Below the pieces are notes generated by a model. That model searched no databases, was not told the DNA's origin, and worked only from the letters and a program-made list of their open reading frames with translations. A DNA stretch of 64,000 nt. Origin: Heloderma charlesbogerti. Lineage: Eukaryota; Chordata; Lepidosauria; Squamata; Helodermatidae. The stretch spans positions 3,472,001-3,536,000 of the forward strand of contig JANEZZ010000728.1 of NCBI GenBank assembly GCA_026122225.1, written 5' to 3'. This document shows positions 10,574-25,500 of this stretch, piece after piece (the stretch's first letter is position 1; every line of letters starts with the position of its first letter). The translations under genes and the position numbers were made by a program.

Positions 10574-13500
10574 AAATATAGGTTTCTAAGATCTATACAT
10601 AAACTTCAACAAATGCATACCAAATATCCAAATAAGTATCCATTTGCAGGTCAATACACCACCTGTTCAAATGTTGAAAGTGTTGTAAGTTTTCAATGCA
10701 TTGCATTATACGAGCTGAGCATTCATCCTTCCGGTGTTGTAATATCAGTCTTTTAGCTGTCAGAAGGGCACAGATAATCAATCAATTGGAATTCATGTGT
10801 TTAATTTGGGCTGGATCATGCCCTTAAAAAGATTATATCCCACCCTTCTTCTCTCAAGGGGCTCCGAAGATAGTTCTATCATCCTGTTAAATATTGTACA
10901 ACTATAAAATAAAACACGAACTCTGCCTACAGACTTACATTCTAAATGAAATAATATTCTGCTTTTTAATTTTTAATCTGATAAATTATCCGGATAATTT
11001 AAAACATATTTCTATTTAAAACAAAATTTTACAAATTAGTTATTCATCATCCACCAGTCAGAAGAAATATTTTTAATCTAAATATCACATCATAAATTAT
11101 CATTTCCTCATCATTTACATGAATTAGTCATACCTTTGAAATGAGAGACAGTGCTAAATTCATAGGCTAGGATCCAAAGGTGTCTAGAGTAGATTGGAAG
11201 GGTGTTTCCCCTCCCACAAAAGGAGATTTTGCAATTTCCATCAATGCCCCTCTCCATCTGCAGATCCATGTGCTGTGCTGTATCTTACGCTATTTGCAAG
11301 GGTCCCTTAATCCTCCAGAACCGCTCTTTCAGAGGTGCTGTGAGCACTGTGGAGGAGGGATAGGAAAGCCCCATTTCCTAGCCCTTACAAAAAGCCCCAT
11401 TTCTTATCCCCTACAAATGGAACATCCCTCTTTGATCTTAGGATGCAGTGGTACATTATGACTATAATATCTATTTGGCTATATTAACAAGACATTTCAG
11501 TTTTCAAAATATACCCTATTTGCCTCCCTGTTGCCTTCACAGGATCTAAGCTTCTCTGGATAATTTCACCTGAGCTCCTTTTTGTGTTACACAGGGGGAA
11601 GAAATTGCCATGTGTCACTATTTTCATAGTTGTTCAGACAAAGGAGATGGCAAATTGTTCAGGTGACATTGTGAGTAACAGGTACCTCTTAGTTGAACAA
11701 GGAGCATCTATTGCTTGCCCAGGGAAAAATTGCTACAGTAATCTTCAGCACTCATCGGTTAAATGGTACAAGGTAAGGGTCATTATCTTTGGAGCGATAA
11801 ACACAAAGACACTTTATTTATTCATTTCTATCAGAGTTGCATTCATATGCAATGATAGATATTTGGGGTGGGATGGGGTCAGGTGGAAAGACTTGCTTTC
11901 CTGTAGTGTAATTGGTTGAAACTAACATTTTGAGGTTTTGTACACCAGGCTGTTTAATTGCTGTATCTGTTTTTGGTTTCAAAATGGTGCGTATGGGAGT
12001 TAGTGGGTGGGTGGTGAGAGCAGCACGGAAATGAGAAAAGGAGGATTTCTCTTTATGTGAGAACCCCTCTGCCTCTTCCATCTTTCTGAGCCATTTTGTC
12101 TTAGGGGGACAAGAAGGAAAGAGATAGGAGCAGGCCAGCAAGGGGGTGGGGGAGGAATGTCCCTATTCCTCCCTCTGATTCTCCTGAGCCTTTTCAGAAA
12201 TTAGGAAGTGAACATGTAAGAGAGGGGCTGGGTGGTAATGTGGCGTGGGAGAGGCAGAGGCTGGATCAGGGCACTAGGTTCAGCCCTTGCCAGTTGCCAA
12301 CTCCTGTTTTACAATCTAATGTAAGGTGGGCGGTTCTTCTCTTTTCTTTCTCTCCCTTTAGAATGGAATGAAAGTAAGACTTCGAAAGGACATAAGACCA
12401 GGCCTGAAATTTAAGCAAGATAAAATAGAATTCCGTTCTGTCTATGACAAAGATAATGGCACTTATATATGTGATTACATGTTGCTTGACAACAATACCC
12501 ACTGGAGAATGAGAACAATAGTAGACATAACCATCATCTGTAAGTCACCATACATTTGGCATACTAAATGTTCTGATGTACTGCTATATATTCTGGCAGT
12601 GACATAGTATAATATATAATGTAATATTTTATTTATTTATTTATTTAATTTCCTGTTACATCATATGATTCCCATTTAGTGTCTCACTTCTATTTTTTAA
12701 AATTAAACAAGGTTAGCTAGAAGTTGGTTAGCTAAAATTAAACAAGGTTAGCAGGTCATTTCCCTCTGTCATTCCAGTCTCTCTCTCTCTCTCTCTCTTT
12801 CTCTCTTTCTCTATATATACACACACACATACACACACACACACACACTCTCTCTCTCTATTAATCCAATTTATTTGAAAGTTACTGTGTACTCAGAATC
12901 CATTTCGGGACATACTGTACAGTTAGAAAAATGTGTACTAATACAGATTCACCCATCTTTATTGAATGTGTGAATGTGATTTTATTAGTTGGTATTCAGA
13001 AATTGTATCGTGTGGTTTCTGTTGAAAGGTCATGGCATGTATATTTGCTACAGGAGGGGAAAAAAATCAGAAAATGAACAGACTGGCATTTAAAAAGTAA
13101 ACACAGCAAATGGAGAGTTGCTATGGGAACACTGGAGGTAGTAACTGCTGCTGCAGATATCAGTTAGGAGGAGAGTCCAGCAATCAACCTGGGTCAGGAA
13201 TGAGCCTCACTTCTCATTCTCATTTCCAGAAGGGGCTGGGCTCAGTCATGGTCCTGGAAGGCTTTACCACAGGGGTGGTGGTGAACTGCTTCCAGCTCAA
13301 GGGCTGAATTCAGTTTTGGAGACACTCTCAGGGGCTGCCTTCCAGCAGTGGGCATGTGGCCAAAGGCAAACATTTACAAGGTTGCACACAGACAATTCTT
13401 TTTAAGATGGACTATCCACTTTGCCATTGGGGCAGCCCAGTCCTGTAGCTCAACTGTAATATCTATTGAAACGTTAGGCAGAGTAGGGAGGAGTCTTGCT

Positions 13501-16500
13501 GCAGGAGGACTAGCATTCCTGGGTGATAAATGCCAGTTTGCCCCTTCAAGCCCTTCTCAAAATGGGAGAAGTGTGTGTGGGGGTGTGGGGTGTGGGGCTG
13601 TATGTGCAAGCATAGACATCCTGCCAAGCAAATAAATAAACAACACAGAAAGACGACATTCTGAAAGGCTGGGATATAGCTGCCAGAGATGTGACAGCCT
13701 TAATCAATATTGACACTTAATTTTCTTTTAAAGTGCTATGCAGTAGGGCTAGGAAATACTCTGGAAAAATACTTAATAATGTATTCAAAAGACTATCCTT
13801 TAAAATGCCAAGAATTGTGTAGGTGTCATGGGGTGAATTGTCTCATCATCACTGATGTCACCGTATTTAGTCAAGTGCCAGGGTTGTCCCATAATTCCCC
13901 TTGCCATAGTAGGCTCGATTGCAGTGGACCTACTCAGTGGAAACAGAACCTGTATTTTAACAGCAATCTCCAGTTGCAGTGTTGGTGAATGTTTGCTCTC
14001 TTTGGCTTTTAGTTGAAGAAGTTTTACAGTATTTGCTGCAGTTCAATCTTCGGAATTGTATTTTCGTTTAAATGGCTTATTTTAAAACTAGTTAAATGTA
14101 AGGTGCTTTTATAATTTGGTATGGAATTTTAGTGTTTTATATCACAAGCCACCTTGGGAAGACCATTGTCCTGAAAGGTGGCCAAGGAATATATTCAAAA
14201 ACAAACAAACAGAGTTCTACCACTGAAGCATGAGCTGGAATGAGTATGTTTTCCCTTCAACCCCTGTGCTGAATTCATTCTAATTGAAAGTGGATACTTT
14301 ATTGCACATACAGCTGCCCAACCAAAGGACTAAGAAGAAAGGACTGCTCATAATGTAGTCCACCAATAGCTGTTTGGTGCCCTTCCATTTCTCCAGCAAA
14401 TGAAAACCGTATTAACTGAGTTTGCGTAACATGCTAACCCACACTCAGTGGTTGAGTGTGGGTTGTTTGTTGAACTGTGGGTTGTTTGTTGAACTATGGG
14501 TTCCCATGTTGTCTGAACCCAGGACATTTTCTGCAGACCATGCAGTGTGGCTTGTTTTTCTCAAACAAGCCACCTTGAGAACCCCTGGGTTGCTGTTAGG
14601 TTGTTCAGGCTGGTTAACAAGCCACCTTGCAGAAAATGCCTTGGATTCAGATAACACATTTACTCATGGTTCAACCACAACCCACATTTAAACACTGAGT
14701 GTGGGTTAGTGTGTTGTGTGAATAGCCTGTGATTTCTCATGGATTTCCACTTGTAAATGATAATATTTTAAGCTGGCCATAGATTCTATGAGTAAAAAGG
14801 TCATTGAGAAGCCCTGAACAGACTTCATACTTTTGACATCCCACTTTTTATATTGTAGCAAAAGACACTATGAATCCTCCAAAGGTTCTGGATCCCAGTG
14901 ATGTGACAATTCTGGAAGTAGAACCTGGTAAGCTGGTTCCATTTTTAATTTGGTTTGCAAACTGGAAGGTGATGGTTAATATCCTGTGTTACCCATGCAC
15001 CAGTGGGATCCACTGCTAGCGCAGTGGGAGCTAGCAGTTCTTAAGGCAATTGGAAACAAGTAGAAATGCTCATTTCCAGATCAGGACATACCAATGGAGC
15101 TTGCAAAAGGGAGCTCCACTGACCTGTAGCAATTTGGAAACAAGCATTTCCACTGTTACTCTAGGAAGCACTAACTCTCCAGTGTGCTAGTGGTGGGTCC
15201 CGCTGGCACAACAGGATCAGTGGGAGTGCAGTGGCAACATTGGATACTGCCATATATACACACACACACACATACACACACTTATTGATGTAAGAGTAAA
15301 GGATGTACAAATACAACACTGTAACAAGAAGTATTCCCTGTGCTACATCTAAAGGTTAAAGCCTTTCCACAGTTCGTCTGCCCACACTTTCCTGGACTGG
15401 ACTGAAAGTACATCGGAGAAGTCCTTTTGGATTGCTTTCTATTTAAAAACTTGATAAATGATATCACAGATAGTGATTCCATTGTTTACTGAGTGCAAGG
15501 ACAGATTACTGAAAGACAGTACCTCCAGAAAAAGTGTAACATTTACTCTAATCTATGAACTGGTTCACACATGCATGGCCATCACTTGATGATCGCAGCA
15601 TTGTGATGACTTGTGAGTGTGAATGCAGCATCACAGATCTATGTGTGACTCGAGGTAATAACCAACAGTACAAAGTGCTGTTAGCTTAAAGTTGTAAATG
15701 GATTGGGCTGGATACCTAAAAGATAGTCTTGTCTCATATGAGCCTTAAGATCCTGATAGTGACAGAGGATCCTGTGCCTAACTGGGATGTTAGATGGGGC
15801 CTTCTCTATGGCTGCTCTAGGTTATGGAACTCCCTACTTCAGAAGGTCTGTTTGGTCCCTCCTCCTGCTGCCCACTTAAGACATTTTAAAAAAAATTCTG
15901 GCAGGCATTTGACCAGCTGGTTCAAGGACATTTTGTGGACTGACACTTTTAAAGTTGTTTTTAACTACTGTGAATGTTTTACTGTGTCTTTTATTGTTTA
16001 CATTTTACTGTGATTTTGTGGTTGTTTTAACCTGCTGTAAGGTGCCGTGAACATGGGAATGGCCAGGTATGTTTACATTGGAAGGGCTGGGTATAATTTT
16101 CAATCAATCAATCAATCAATCAGATAGTTAAAACTTTGATATCAGCCAATGTTTTCTCAAATCGCAATGCTTTTCAACGATGTTGGTTAATGCACTGAGC
16201 TGCCAGTTATCAAATGCTGTGTAATTACCAACCTGGTCACTGAAGTCATCAGAGGGTATGTTCCTGGTGATTCTAAATGGACCCATGGCCCAGTTGGAGT
16301 CCACCAGGAAAAGAGCCTTCAGTGTGGTGGCCCCCTTCCGGGAATTCCCTGCCTTTGTAGGTCAGGCAGGCGCCAATGTTGTGTTCCTTCCAGTGTCTCC
16401 TGAAGACACTGCTATTTCGAGAAGCCTTCCTTGTGTGACCAGCTGCAGTTTATTAAATTCGACCTTATTGGAATTTGTCTTTTTAAAAAATGTTTTAACT

Positions 16501-19500
16501 GTTTTAACCTAGTGTTTTATTCTTTTATCTTTTTTGTTCACTGCTCCAAAATCTTCTGATGTGGAGCAGTATACAAATATTGTAAATAAATAAATACATA
16601 AATAAATGATTACATGATCATACCACCATTTTCAAACTGTTCTAAAATACGTCCACATTCAGTTTTGGAAGATGGGCCTATTGATTTTTATGTGTGTGCC
16701 CCGCCCTTTTCTTTTTCTCCTCAGGGCAACCGCTTGAGCTGGAATGCAAAGCACAGTTTGGTTTTGAAATGAGGGCTTCATCTTCAATGCAATGGTTCAG
16801 AAAAACCAACAAAAGTATACAACTGGTGCAGCAAAAATGGTAGGGAAAATGTCCAACAGCAAGAAGAAACCTATTGTTATAGTGTTAGCAACAAAAAAAA
16901 AAGGAAATTCCAGATTCCTCTGGGAACACACCATGGGCAGTGTCCCATCCCACCGCTGCGCCTTGACTGGTTCTGTTGCAACCCTGGAAATTAGCAGAAA
17001 TACTCATTTCTGGATCAGGACTAGTCAGTAGAGCTCCCTTCTGTGAGATCTGCTGATGTGCCCCATTCCCGAAAAAAGCATTCTCCTATTTTTACATTTG
17101 TTTCAGAAACCGCTAGTTCCTGTTGCACCAGCAGAAGGTTCTGCTGGTGCTTGGGTAGCTTAGGATACTGCCCCATGAAAATGGAGGTGTAACTAGAAGG
17201 CGTTGATGAAGGCTAATCCTCAGTTTCCTCTTCTCCAGTGTGCAGTCAGGATCTCTCTCTTTCCCCACTTCAGCCTTGGTGATCTTTTCCCAACCGTGAA
17301 TCCTATTTAATTTTTTTGCATACAGAAGCAAACACACTGAACTAGGAAGTATAATGAGGTCCAAAGTTGGTGAGAGACCAGCAATATTTTTATAAGAGAA
17401 CAGAATTGCCTGTGGAATACTACAAGTTCTGCAAATAAATAATCGGCAAAGCCTATTTGATCAGAGACAACCGTGGGACCAGGGGAGGGGGAAGTGAGCA
17501 CACCTTGAACAATAGCCTTTCTCTTAACGCTGAGAATTGGACAATGCATGGGGGAGGGGGCTGGGTGAGAAGCTGGTGGGCCAGAGGGGGAACCCCATGG
17601 GCCGTATCTGGCCCACAGGATGGAGGATTCCCATCCCTGATATCAAGTATCCCTGGTGGGGCATAGTTGTTACTGTTGGACTAGGCCTAAGTACTGTATG
17701 GCCTTGAGCATGTCATGATCTCTGAGCCTAACCTGCCACATACAATAGGATGCTGTAGGGTTCAAATAGGAAGGGATTATGTATACTATCTTGAGATTCT
17801 TGGAGGATGGGTGAGCGGTAAATGTAATAAATAAACCAAATGTGGTGGCTCCTACATGATCACCTTGGTTAAACTCCAGGGGAATTCCTCTTTTGTGTAA
17901 GCTGGAGTTCCCTGCGGATGGTGGGTATGCGTCTACCCTCATATTTCTCACTTTGCGTCACCCCCATTGTGGAAGTCAGGGCAGCCTGCTAAACACCATA
18001 TAAACATGTATTTGTTGGTGGGCATCAAGGCCTTCTTTAAATAGGCAAGCATGAATGTTGCTAATGGATAACAGAAGCATTATTCTGTTTAGGGTTCATC
18101 CAAAGGGACTAGAAGGCCAAACCTTTAGTCATGTTTTCAAGCTGATGAAAGTAACCAAAGAGGATTTAAGCAGCCACTTCATCTGCCAGGCTCAAAACTC
18201 TGTTGGAAATTCTACAGGGGTGTTCAGGCTTAGGAGGAGAACAAAGAAAGGTAAATCTAGCAAAACGTCTTTTGTTTCATTAGGATAACATCACTGAACT
18301 AATAGCTCTCGTTAAAACTGTGCTTCAGTTATCTAATCGTTTTCTTTCAATAGGAAACCTGTTGCAGTGTGATATATGAAACTCTGGGACTCTTAGCCTC
18401 AAAGCAGTGTTTATCGTTTCCTTTCCAGGAAAGACGTTTGGCAGCTCTGCCTACTCACGCCCTACTTTAGCAGCCGCCTGCCCTCTTAAAAACATAGGAA
18501 GAGCCCTGGGGGCTAGTCCAGCATTCTGCTTCCAGGAGTAGACAGATACCTCTGGGAAGCTTACACACAGGGCTTACAAGTTTATATGGGAGGCAGCAGC
18601 CTCCCATATTACCTGTCCCCAAGTGCTTTACTATTAGGGCTTTACAAGGAAGAACCATCACCTTGAATTGGGCTCAGAAGCAAAGAAGAAGCCAGGGAAG
18701 CTGTTTTGAGACTGGCGTTATGTGATTCATGCACATCAGTGTCTGCTGAATTGTGCACTAGCTGTCATTTCTGAACACTTTTCAAGTGAAGCCCCATGTA
18801 GAGTGCATTACAGTAATCTAAATGAGAGGTGGTCAGGGCATGGACCCGTGTGGCCAGATCCACCTCCCCCAACAAGGGACGCAGCGTATTCAAAGAAAAA
18901 CTGGGCAAAGGCACTCCTGGCCACCTGTGGCACTTGACCATCCAGGAGCAGTGCTAGATTCATGAGCACCGCTGAGCTGTGTAACTGATCCTTCAAAGGG
19001 AGTACAACCCCATCTAGAGCAGGTTGTGCTCCCAATCCAGGTTGGCTTGTATAATGATCAACAGGACTTCCATCTTGTCTGGATTGAGACTCAGTTTATT
19101 CACCCAGATCCAGTCCCTCATGGCAAGCAAGCAAATGTTCAGGACTTGGCATCAGTTAAAAAAGAGAGACAGGGCTGGGTCTCATCAACATGCTGATGAG
19201 GCTGAACCCCTAAACTCTGGATGACCTCTCCAAGCAGCCTTAAAAAGCACGGGGGACAAAACAGAGCCTGAGGAACCCCACAGGGTAAAGGCCAAGTGGC
19301 TGAGAAATAGTCCCCCAAAACCACCTTCAGGGAACACTCAGCCAGATAGGGTTGGAACCACTACAACATGGTGCCTCCACACACCAGCCAAGCATCCCAG
19401 AAGGATTCCGTGAGCGATGGCATTGGACGCCATGGAGAGATTCAGCAGAACCAACAAGGATGCACTGCCCAGTCTAGCTCCTGGCATAGAGCACCCACCA

Positions 19501-22500
19501 AGTTGACTGAGGCTGTTCTAGTCCCTTAAATAAGACAACCCCCTTTCTCTCGCACAGTTCTGCTTTTCATAATGGTCTATATTCCAATTTACATAAGGGT
19601 GAAAACGTAGGACAGTATCCAGTGGTGTGCTCATGCCCCCGCTAATTCCTTTTTGCCCTGCCAATTCCCTTCCACAAGTGGTGGGTCCCACCATTACTGT
19701 TGCACAAGCGAGACCCACCACTTACGCAGTGAGGACTTAGCACTTCCTAGAGGAAGGCCCAAAATGAGCTCATTTCTGGAAGGAGGTGAACTCCGCTGAC
19801 CTGCTTCCTTCTAGAAACGAGTGTTACCCCCTGTTTTGGGCTGCCCCCAGAAGCGCTAAATCACTATTGCACAAGTGGTGGGTCCCGCTTGTGCCATAGA
19901 ATCAGCAGGGCACAGGAGAAACAGTAGGGGCGTAAATGCTCCGTTGGATACTGGCAATGCATTCCAAGTGTGGTTCACACACACATTCTCTGCTCTGAAA
20001 ACAAGTGCATCAGAAAACGTGTGTTCAGCTTTAAACATCCCTCATTGTTCTTTAGAATGCATATTTATATTCAGCCTATGTGTTTAAGTTACCCAATATT
20101 AATATTAATATTAATTCTTTCACACTGCTTAATATCCTAAAATCCCTAACCGGTTCACATGAAAAATACAATATATCAATATAAAACCAAGACAAATATT
20201 TAAAAACATTACAACAAAATAACAATAAATAGAGTAATAACATAATCCATTAAAGGTCAGCGAAAGCCTGTGTGAACAAATATGTTTTCAAGAGGCATTT
20301 AAAACTTGCCACCATTTCTGCCTCTCAGACCACACATGGGAGAATGTTCCAAAGGGGAGGTGCTACCACTGAGAAGGCCGACTTCCAGGCCATTACCTGG
20401 TGAGATTCCACTGGTCGTGGAATGACCACAAAGGCCTCCTCAGAAGATCTCAGGGGTCGATTGGGTATATATAGGGAAGACGGTCACCATCTGATCCTTG
20501 TCCAGATATTTTTTAAGAGATGGCAGTTTAATGAATTAATGAATTAAATTTATTAATCGCCCATCTGGCTGGTCGCCTAGCCACTCTGGGTGATGTACAA
20601 AGTATATAATAAAACAGTTTAAAACAATAAAATTCTACAGTAAAAACATTTTCTAAAATACCCTAACCTTTTCTAAAATACTCTAACCATCTAATGCCAT
20701 CTTTTAGCTTCTCATCAATTTTGCATTATGTTTGGTTTTTTTAAAGTAGCAATGCTTTCTCTCCTACTTTAGCTCTGCCTTTCTTGGTCACGTTGTCTTG
20801 TACCATTATAATTCTATTTGGAGTCATTTTGGGAGGTGTCCTGACTTACTGGCGCTGGATTGAACTAGTGCTGTTTTATCGGAATTACCTGGCCAAAGAT
20901 GAAACTCTGAATGGTAAGAGCTTTCGAGTTACAAACGTTTTATGTTTTACAGCATCTTTTCTTGTCAGTTATCATTTTGACTAATGGTTATGTATGTGTT
21001 TGTTTGTTTGTTTGTTTATCACACTTATATCCCACATTGTATTCCATGTATAATGGAATAGCACAATTACACAAGTGGGAAAAAGCATTTTCTTTCACTT
21101 TCACAAAGAATACCACATTTTCCCTGCTCTAAAAATACTCACCAACAGTACTGTTTAGAAACAGAAATGAAACTGAAGGGTCACATCATTGTCTAAAGAA
21201 TTTGTAAACAACTGTGAGTAGGGAATAATGAGCATACAATAAATGTGTATAAAAGCTCCTAGTCTGACACTCCAGCCACTACAACACACTGGCTAACCCA
21301 TTACGCTGAGGGGACAAAATGCCCTTTACACCCAAATATCTGTAATGCAATCTTCACTGTTCTCTCTCTCTCTCTCTCTCACCAGATTCAGGATGGGATG
21401 ATTGAGAGCAGCCTTCTCCAACAGGTACCTTCCAGATGTTTTGGGCTACAATTTCCAGAATCTCTCAAGCAGCAAAGCTGGTTGGGGGATTCTGGAGTTA
21501 GTCCAAAACATCCTGACGGCACCAGGTTGGGGAAGGCTGCTAAACTCTTTCTCTATAAACTGCTTTTTTGCTGCTACTTCTCCCTACAAGCTGCTTTTCC
21601 TCTTGAGGAGTTCTAGACATGTGTCTGCATGGGCAAACACGTTTCTGGAACCCCAGAGGGGGAAAAGAGGAGAGCAAAGAAAGGCAGGTATTACTCTCTG
21701 CTTTAGATGACCCTACCAAAGCTTCTTTTCCAAATACCCATTGGGCTTTTGTTACATGCATTTGGATTTAATGTATAATTCAGCCTCCTGTCCTAATAAA
21801 GAAAATGCAGATTCTGCACACTCACCAGTGTGGCTTTATAGTGTTAGAGGCTTCTATTTACCTTTAATGAGGTATGCTTCAAAATTCAATTTTATTTATG
21901 TGATGGTCCATCTGTGTATGGTACAAGGTAATTTCCTAGCTATCTCCAATGCATTTGATTACATCCTGTAATTAAATGTACTATGGCAAACCAATATGAC
22001 TTGAGCAACCTGTCCATCATCCCAGTAATAATGCCACACAGAAATAAAATTCGAAGATATATTTACCATTGTGGCAGCTCCCCTGTACATCCTGTGAGGT
22101 TGCAACCCATTGAACATCGTGGAACTTATTTCTGAGTCCACATGCATAGGACTGTGCTGCCTGTTTGTAGCTTTATAATGTAATAGTACTGATGGGCATC
22201 AGCATATTTCCAGTTTTGCTGTCCCCTCACTCTTCTCTCAGTTAAGAACACAAGAAGAGCCATGCTGGATCAGACCAAGGGTCCATTTAGTCCAGCATTC
22301 TGTTCACACACTGGCCAACCATCTGCCCACAGGAAACTCACAAGCAGGACACAAGCGCAACAGCACCCTCCCGCCCATGTTCCCCAGCAACTGGTGTACA
22401 TAGGCATACTGCCTCTGGTACTGAATGGAGCACATAGCCATCAGGACTAGTAGCCATTGATAGCCTTCTCCTCCATGAATTTGTCCAATCCTCTTTTAAA

Positions 22501-25500
22501 GCCATCCGAATTGGTCACCATCACTACACCTTGTGGTAGCAAATTCCACAGTTTAGCTATGCCCTTTGTAAAGAAGTACTTCCTTTTACCTGTCCTGAAT
22601 CTCCCACCAATCAGCTTCAGGGGATGACCTCAGGTTCTAGTATTGTGGGAGAGGGAGAAAAATGTTCATTTGAAACCTGAAGGCCTGGGGGTGATAATAG
22701 ATGTAGAATAGATCTCATCTATACTCCCTGGACCTCCATTTGTGTGTTTATTTTCATTTGTGCCCCAGGTGGTAGAAATTAACTTGCATTTAGGACATTT
22801 CGTCAGGGTGGAGGGTTCCCCCTTCCCCAACCTGGCACACTCCCAATGTTTTGGACTACAACTTCCATCAGTCCCAGCCAGCATGGGCAATGAAAAGGTA
22901 GGATGGGAGTTGTAGTTGGAGGGCCAGTGTGGTGTAGTGGTGAGAGTGTTGGATTGGGAGTTGGGAGATCCAGGTTCTAGTCCCCACTTGTTCATGGAAG
23001 CTCACTGGGTGACTTTGGGCCAGTCACTGACTCTCAGCCCACCCTACCTCACTGGGTTGTTGTTGTGAGGATAAAATGGAGAGAAGGAGGATAATGTAAG
23101 CCGCCTTGGGTTCCTTGCAAGAGGAAAAAAAGGCAGGATATAAATGCAGTAAATAAATAAATAGTCCAAAGCATCAGGTTGGAGAAGGCTGGTGCAATGG
23201 CTAGAGCAGCCTTCTCCAACTCTTGCCCTTCAGAGGTGTTGAATGGCAACTCCCATCATTCCTAGTCAGCATGGCCATTGGGAGTTGCAGTCCGACCTCC
23301 AACACCTGGAGGGCAGCAGATTGGGGACGTCTGGGCTAAAGTGTTGGACTAGGACCTGGAAAATCCAGATTTAACTCCCTGCTCAGTACAGATGAAGATT
23401 GCAAAATTATAAATGACAAACTGTATGATCCAGGGGAATTTTGGGGGGATGAATGATAATAAGCCCATTGCTGTCATCTTCTGACTCATCCGAGGTGAGA
23501 AGTGACAGGGTGGAAAGAGGGGGAAGGAAGTCCTAGGAAGGGGTGCATTTTCAGTATGAGTCAGGCAGCATGAATGTCATGCTCAACGTGGCTAATTCAA
23601 GAAAAAAAAATCTACCAGAATAATCATTCTGGTGTCATGATCCAGAGGCAGCCTGCCTCTCAATACCATGATGGCTAGCTACTACCTCCAGGATCAGAGG
23701 CAGCATGCCTCTCAATACCAATTGCTGGGGAACATGGGAGGGAGGGTGCTGTTGCACTCATGCCCTGCTTGTGGGCTTCCCATGGGCATCTGGTTGTCCT
23801 CTGTACAAACAGAATGCTGGACTAGATGGTCCTTTGGCTGGATCCGTCAGGGCTCTTCCTAGGTTATTTTGTATCAGAGAAATCTTATGAGATGTTGTTA
23901 TTATAACAAGGCCTATTTAGCCTAGCACAGGCAAAGCTGAAAGAAGAGACAACTTTGGTCAAGGAGGAGGTAGCTGAATAAAAATTAACTCAGGAAATGA
24001 AATTAGTTGAAAAGCCAGAAGGTTTCTAAGAATACTGAAATTCAGAAGAACACTTAAGATCTCTCTCTGTACATTTATTTTAAATATTTTAACCCACCTT
24101 CATGCCTAAAGACAAGGTTCTGTGGCAGCTTGTCTTTATAAGATAAATATATGGTAGATTTTATAATGCTGTCTATTAACAGGTCATGAGAATTCAGTAT
24201 TACATTTGTTTCTATCTCCAGACTCAGAGATAATAGTCTTTAGGTCAGTTGAAAGAGATTGTGATAACCAATTGGATAGACAAGCACATTTCTTTTGTTT
24301 TACTCTTGCCTCTTGTTGTCAAACAGGATTTGCAAGTTTTTGAAACAGTACAAAAACCTACAAACCCCGTTTGCTGGAGATGGAAGCGGGATGAGCATGC
24401 ACAGCATGACCAGTGCTCTATCTTTTAAAAAACACTTTGTACTCTTTCTTCCTTTCTTTTACAATATTTGTATGCCAGGCCAGCCAATAACAGTGTTCTC
24501 TAGATAGCTTACAGTTGTGGGGGGTCCAGGAGGGCCATCTTTGCTCTGCCAGCATCCCACGGAATCCTCCCCGTGCCATGTGGTGGTGGCAAAAAAAAGT
24601 TGGTGGTGGCCACTGAAATTTGGCAGCAAACTGCTATGTCATGGTAACTGAGTCAAATTTGTCTTGTTTTCAAGCTAAATGTGACCTTTTTACTACTCCG
24701 TAAAGCAGCACACCCAAAGAGCCTCGTGTGGCGCAGAGTGGTGGGCGGCAGTATTGCAACCGAAACTCTCCCCACGACCTGAGATCGATCCCAGCAGAAG
24801 CCGGGTTTCGAGTAGCCGGCTCAGGTCGACTCAGCCTTCCATCCTTCCGAGGTCGGTAAAATGAGTACCCAGCTTGCTGGGGGAAAGGTGATCACGACTG
24901 GGGAAGGCAATGGCAAACCACCCTGCTACAGTCTGCCAGGAAAACGCCAGCGCAAGCGGCGTCCCTCTAGGAGTCAGCAATGACTCGGTCCTTGCACAGG
25001 AGGAACAGCACACCCAAAGTACACAGCAGATCTAAAATTCTGTGGATTAAACATGCACAGATGTAAAAACCCCGGGAATTTTTTTTTAAAAGAAAGGCCT
25101 TCACTTGTCTGTAGACAACTGTTTGCATCCTACTCTCTGTTCAAGGAACCAAGCATGGCATTTTTAGCTTCACAACAGCCCTGTTAGGGATGTTAGGTTG
25201 AGAGAATTGTTCCAGGCTGCCCAGACCAGCTTCACAGACAAGCAGGAATGTGAACCTAAGACGCCAATATGGAACCCAAATATTCTACCCAAAGCAACAC
25301 GCTGTCATTCCAATGTGCTGGAGATCAATCTAGAAATATGATCAGGGATCCATGTGGGTTAAAATCAACTCTCTGCTATCTAAATACTCTCTTGAACTCT
25401 AGTAAGATCATGCATGAATGATCCAGAACATGTACAAAAGGGGTGGGATTAAAAGGGATTTGATGGCCTAACTGCAGTCCTTATGCCTGCCTACTCAGAA

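Larger units (their letters stand above)
12540..14858 (+). other. IL18RAP: IL18RAP intron 4
   Basis: Contains the compound (CT)n(CA)n microsatellite, a LINE or SINE 3' end at about 14090-14205 (CACCTTGGGAAGACC type) and a foldback element at 14404-14733. About 12900-14050 shows no repeat I can name and no coding signal. Confidence 0.6.
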
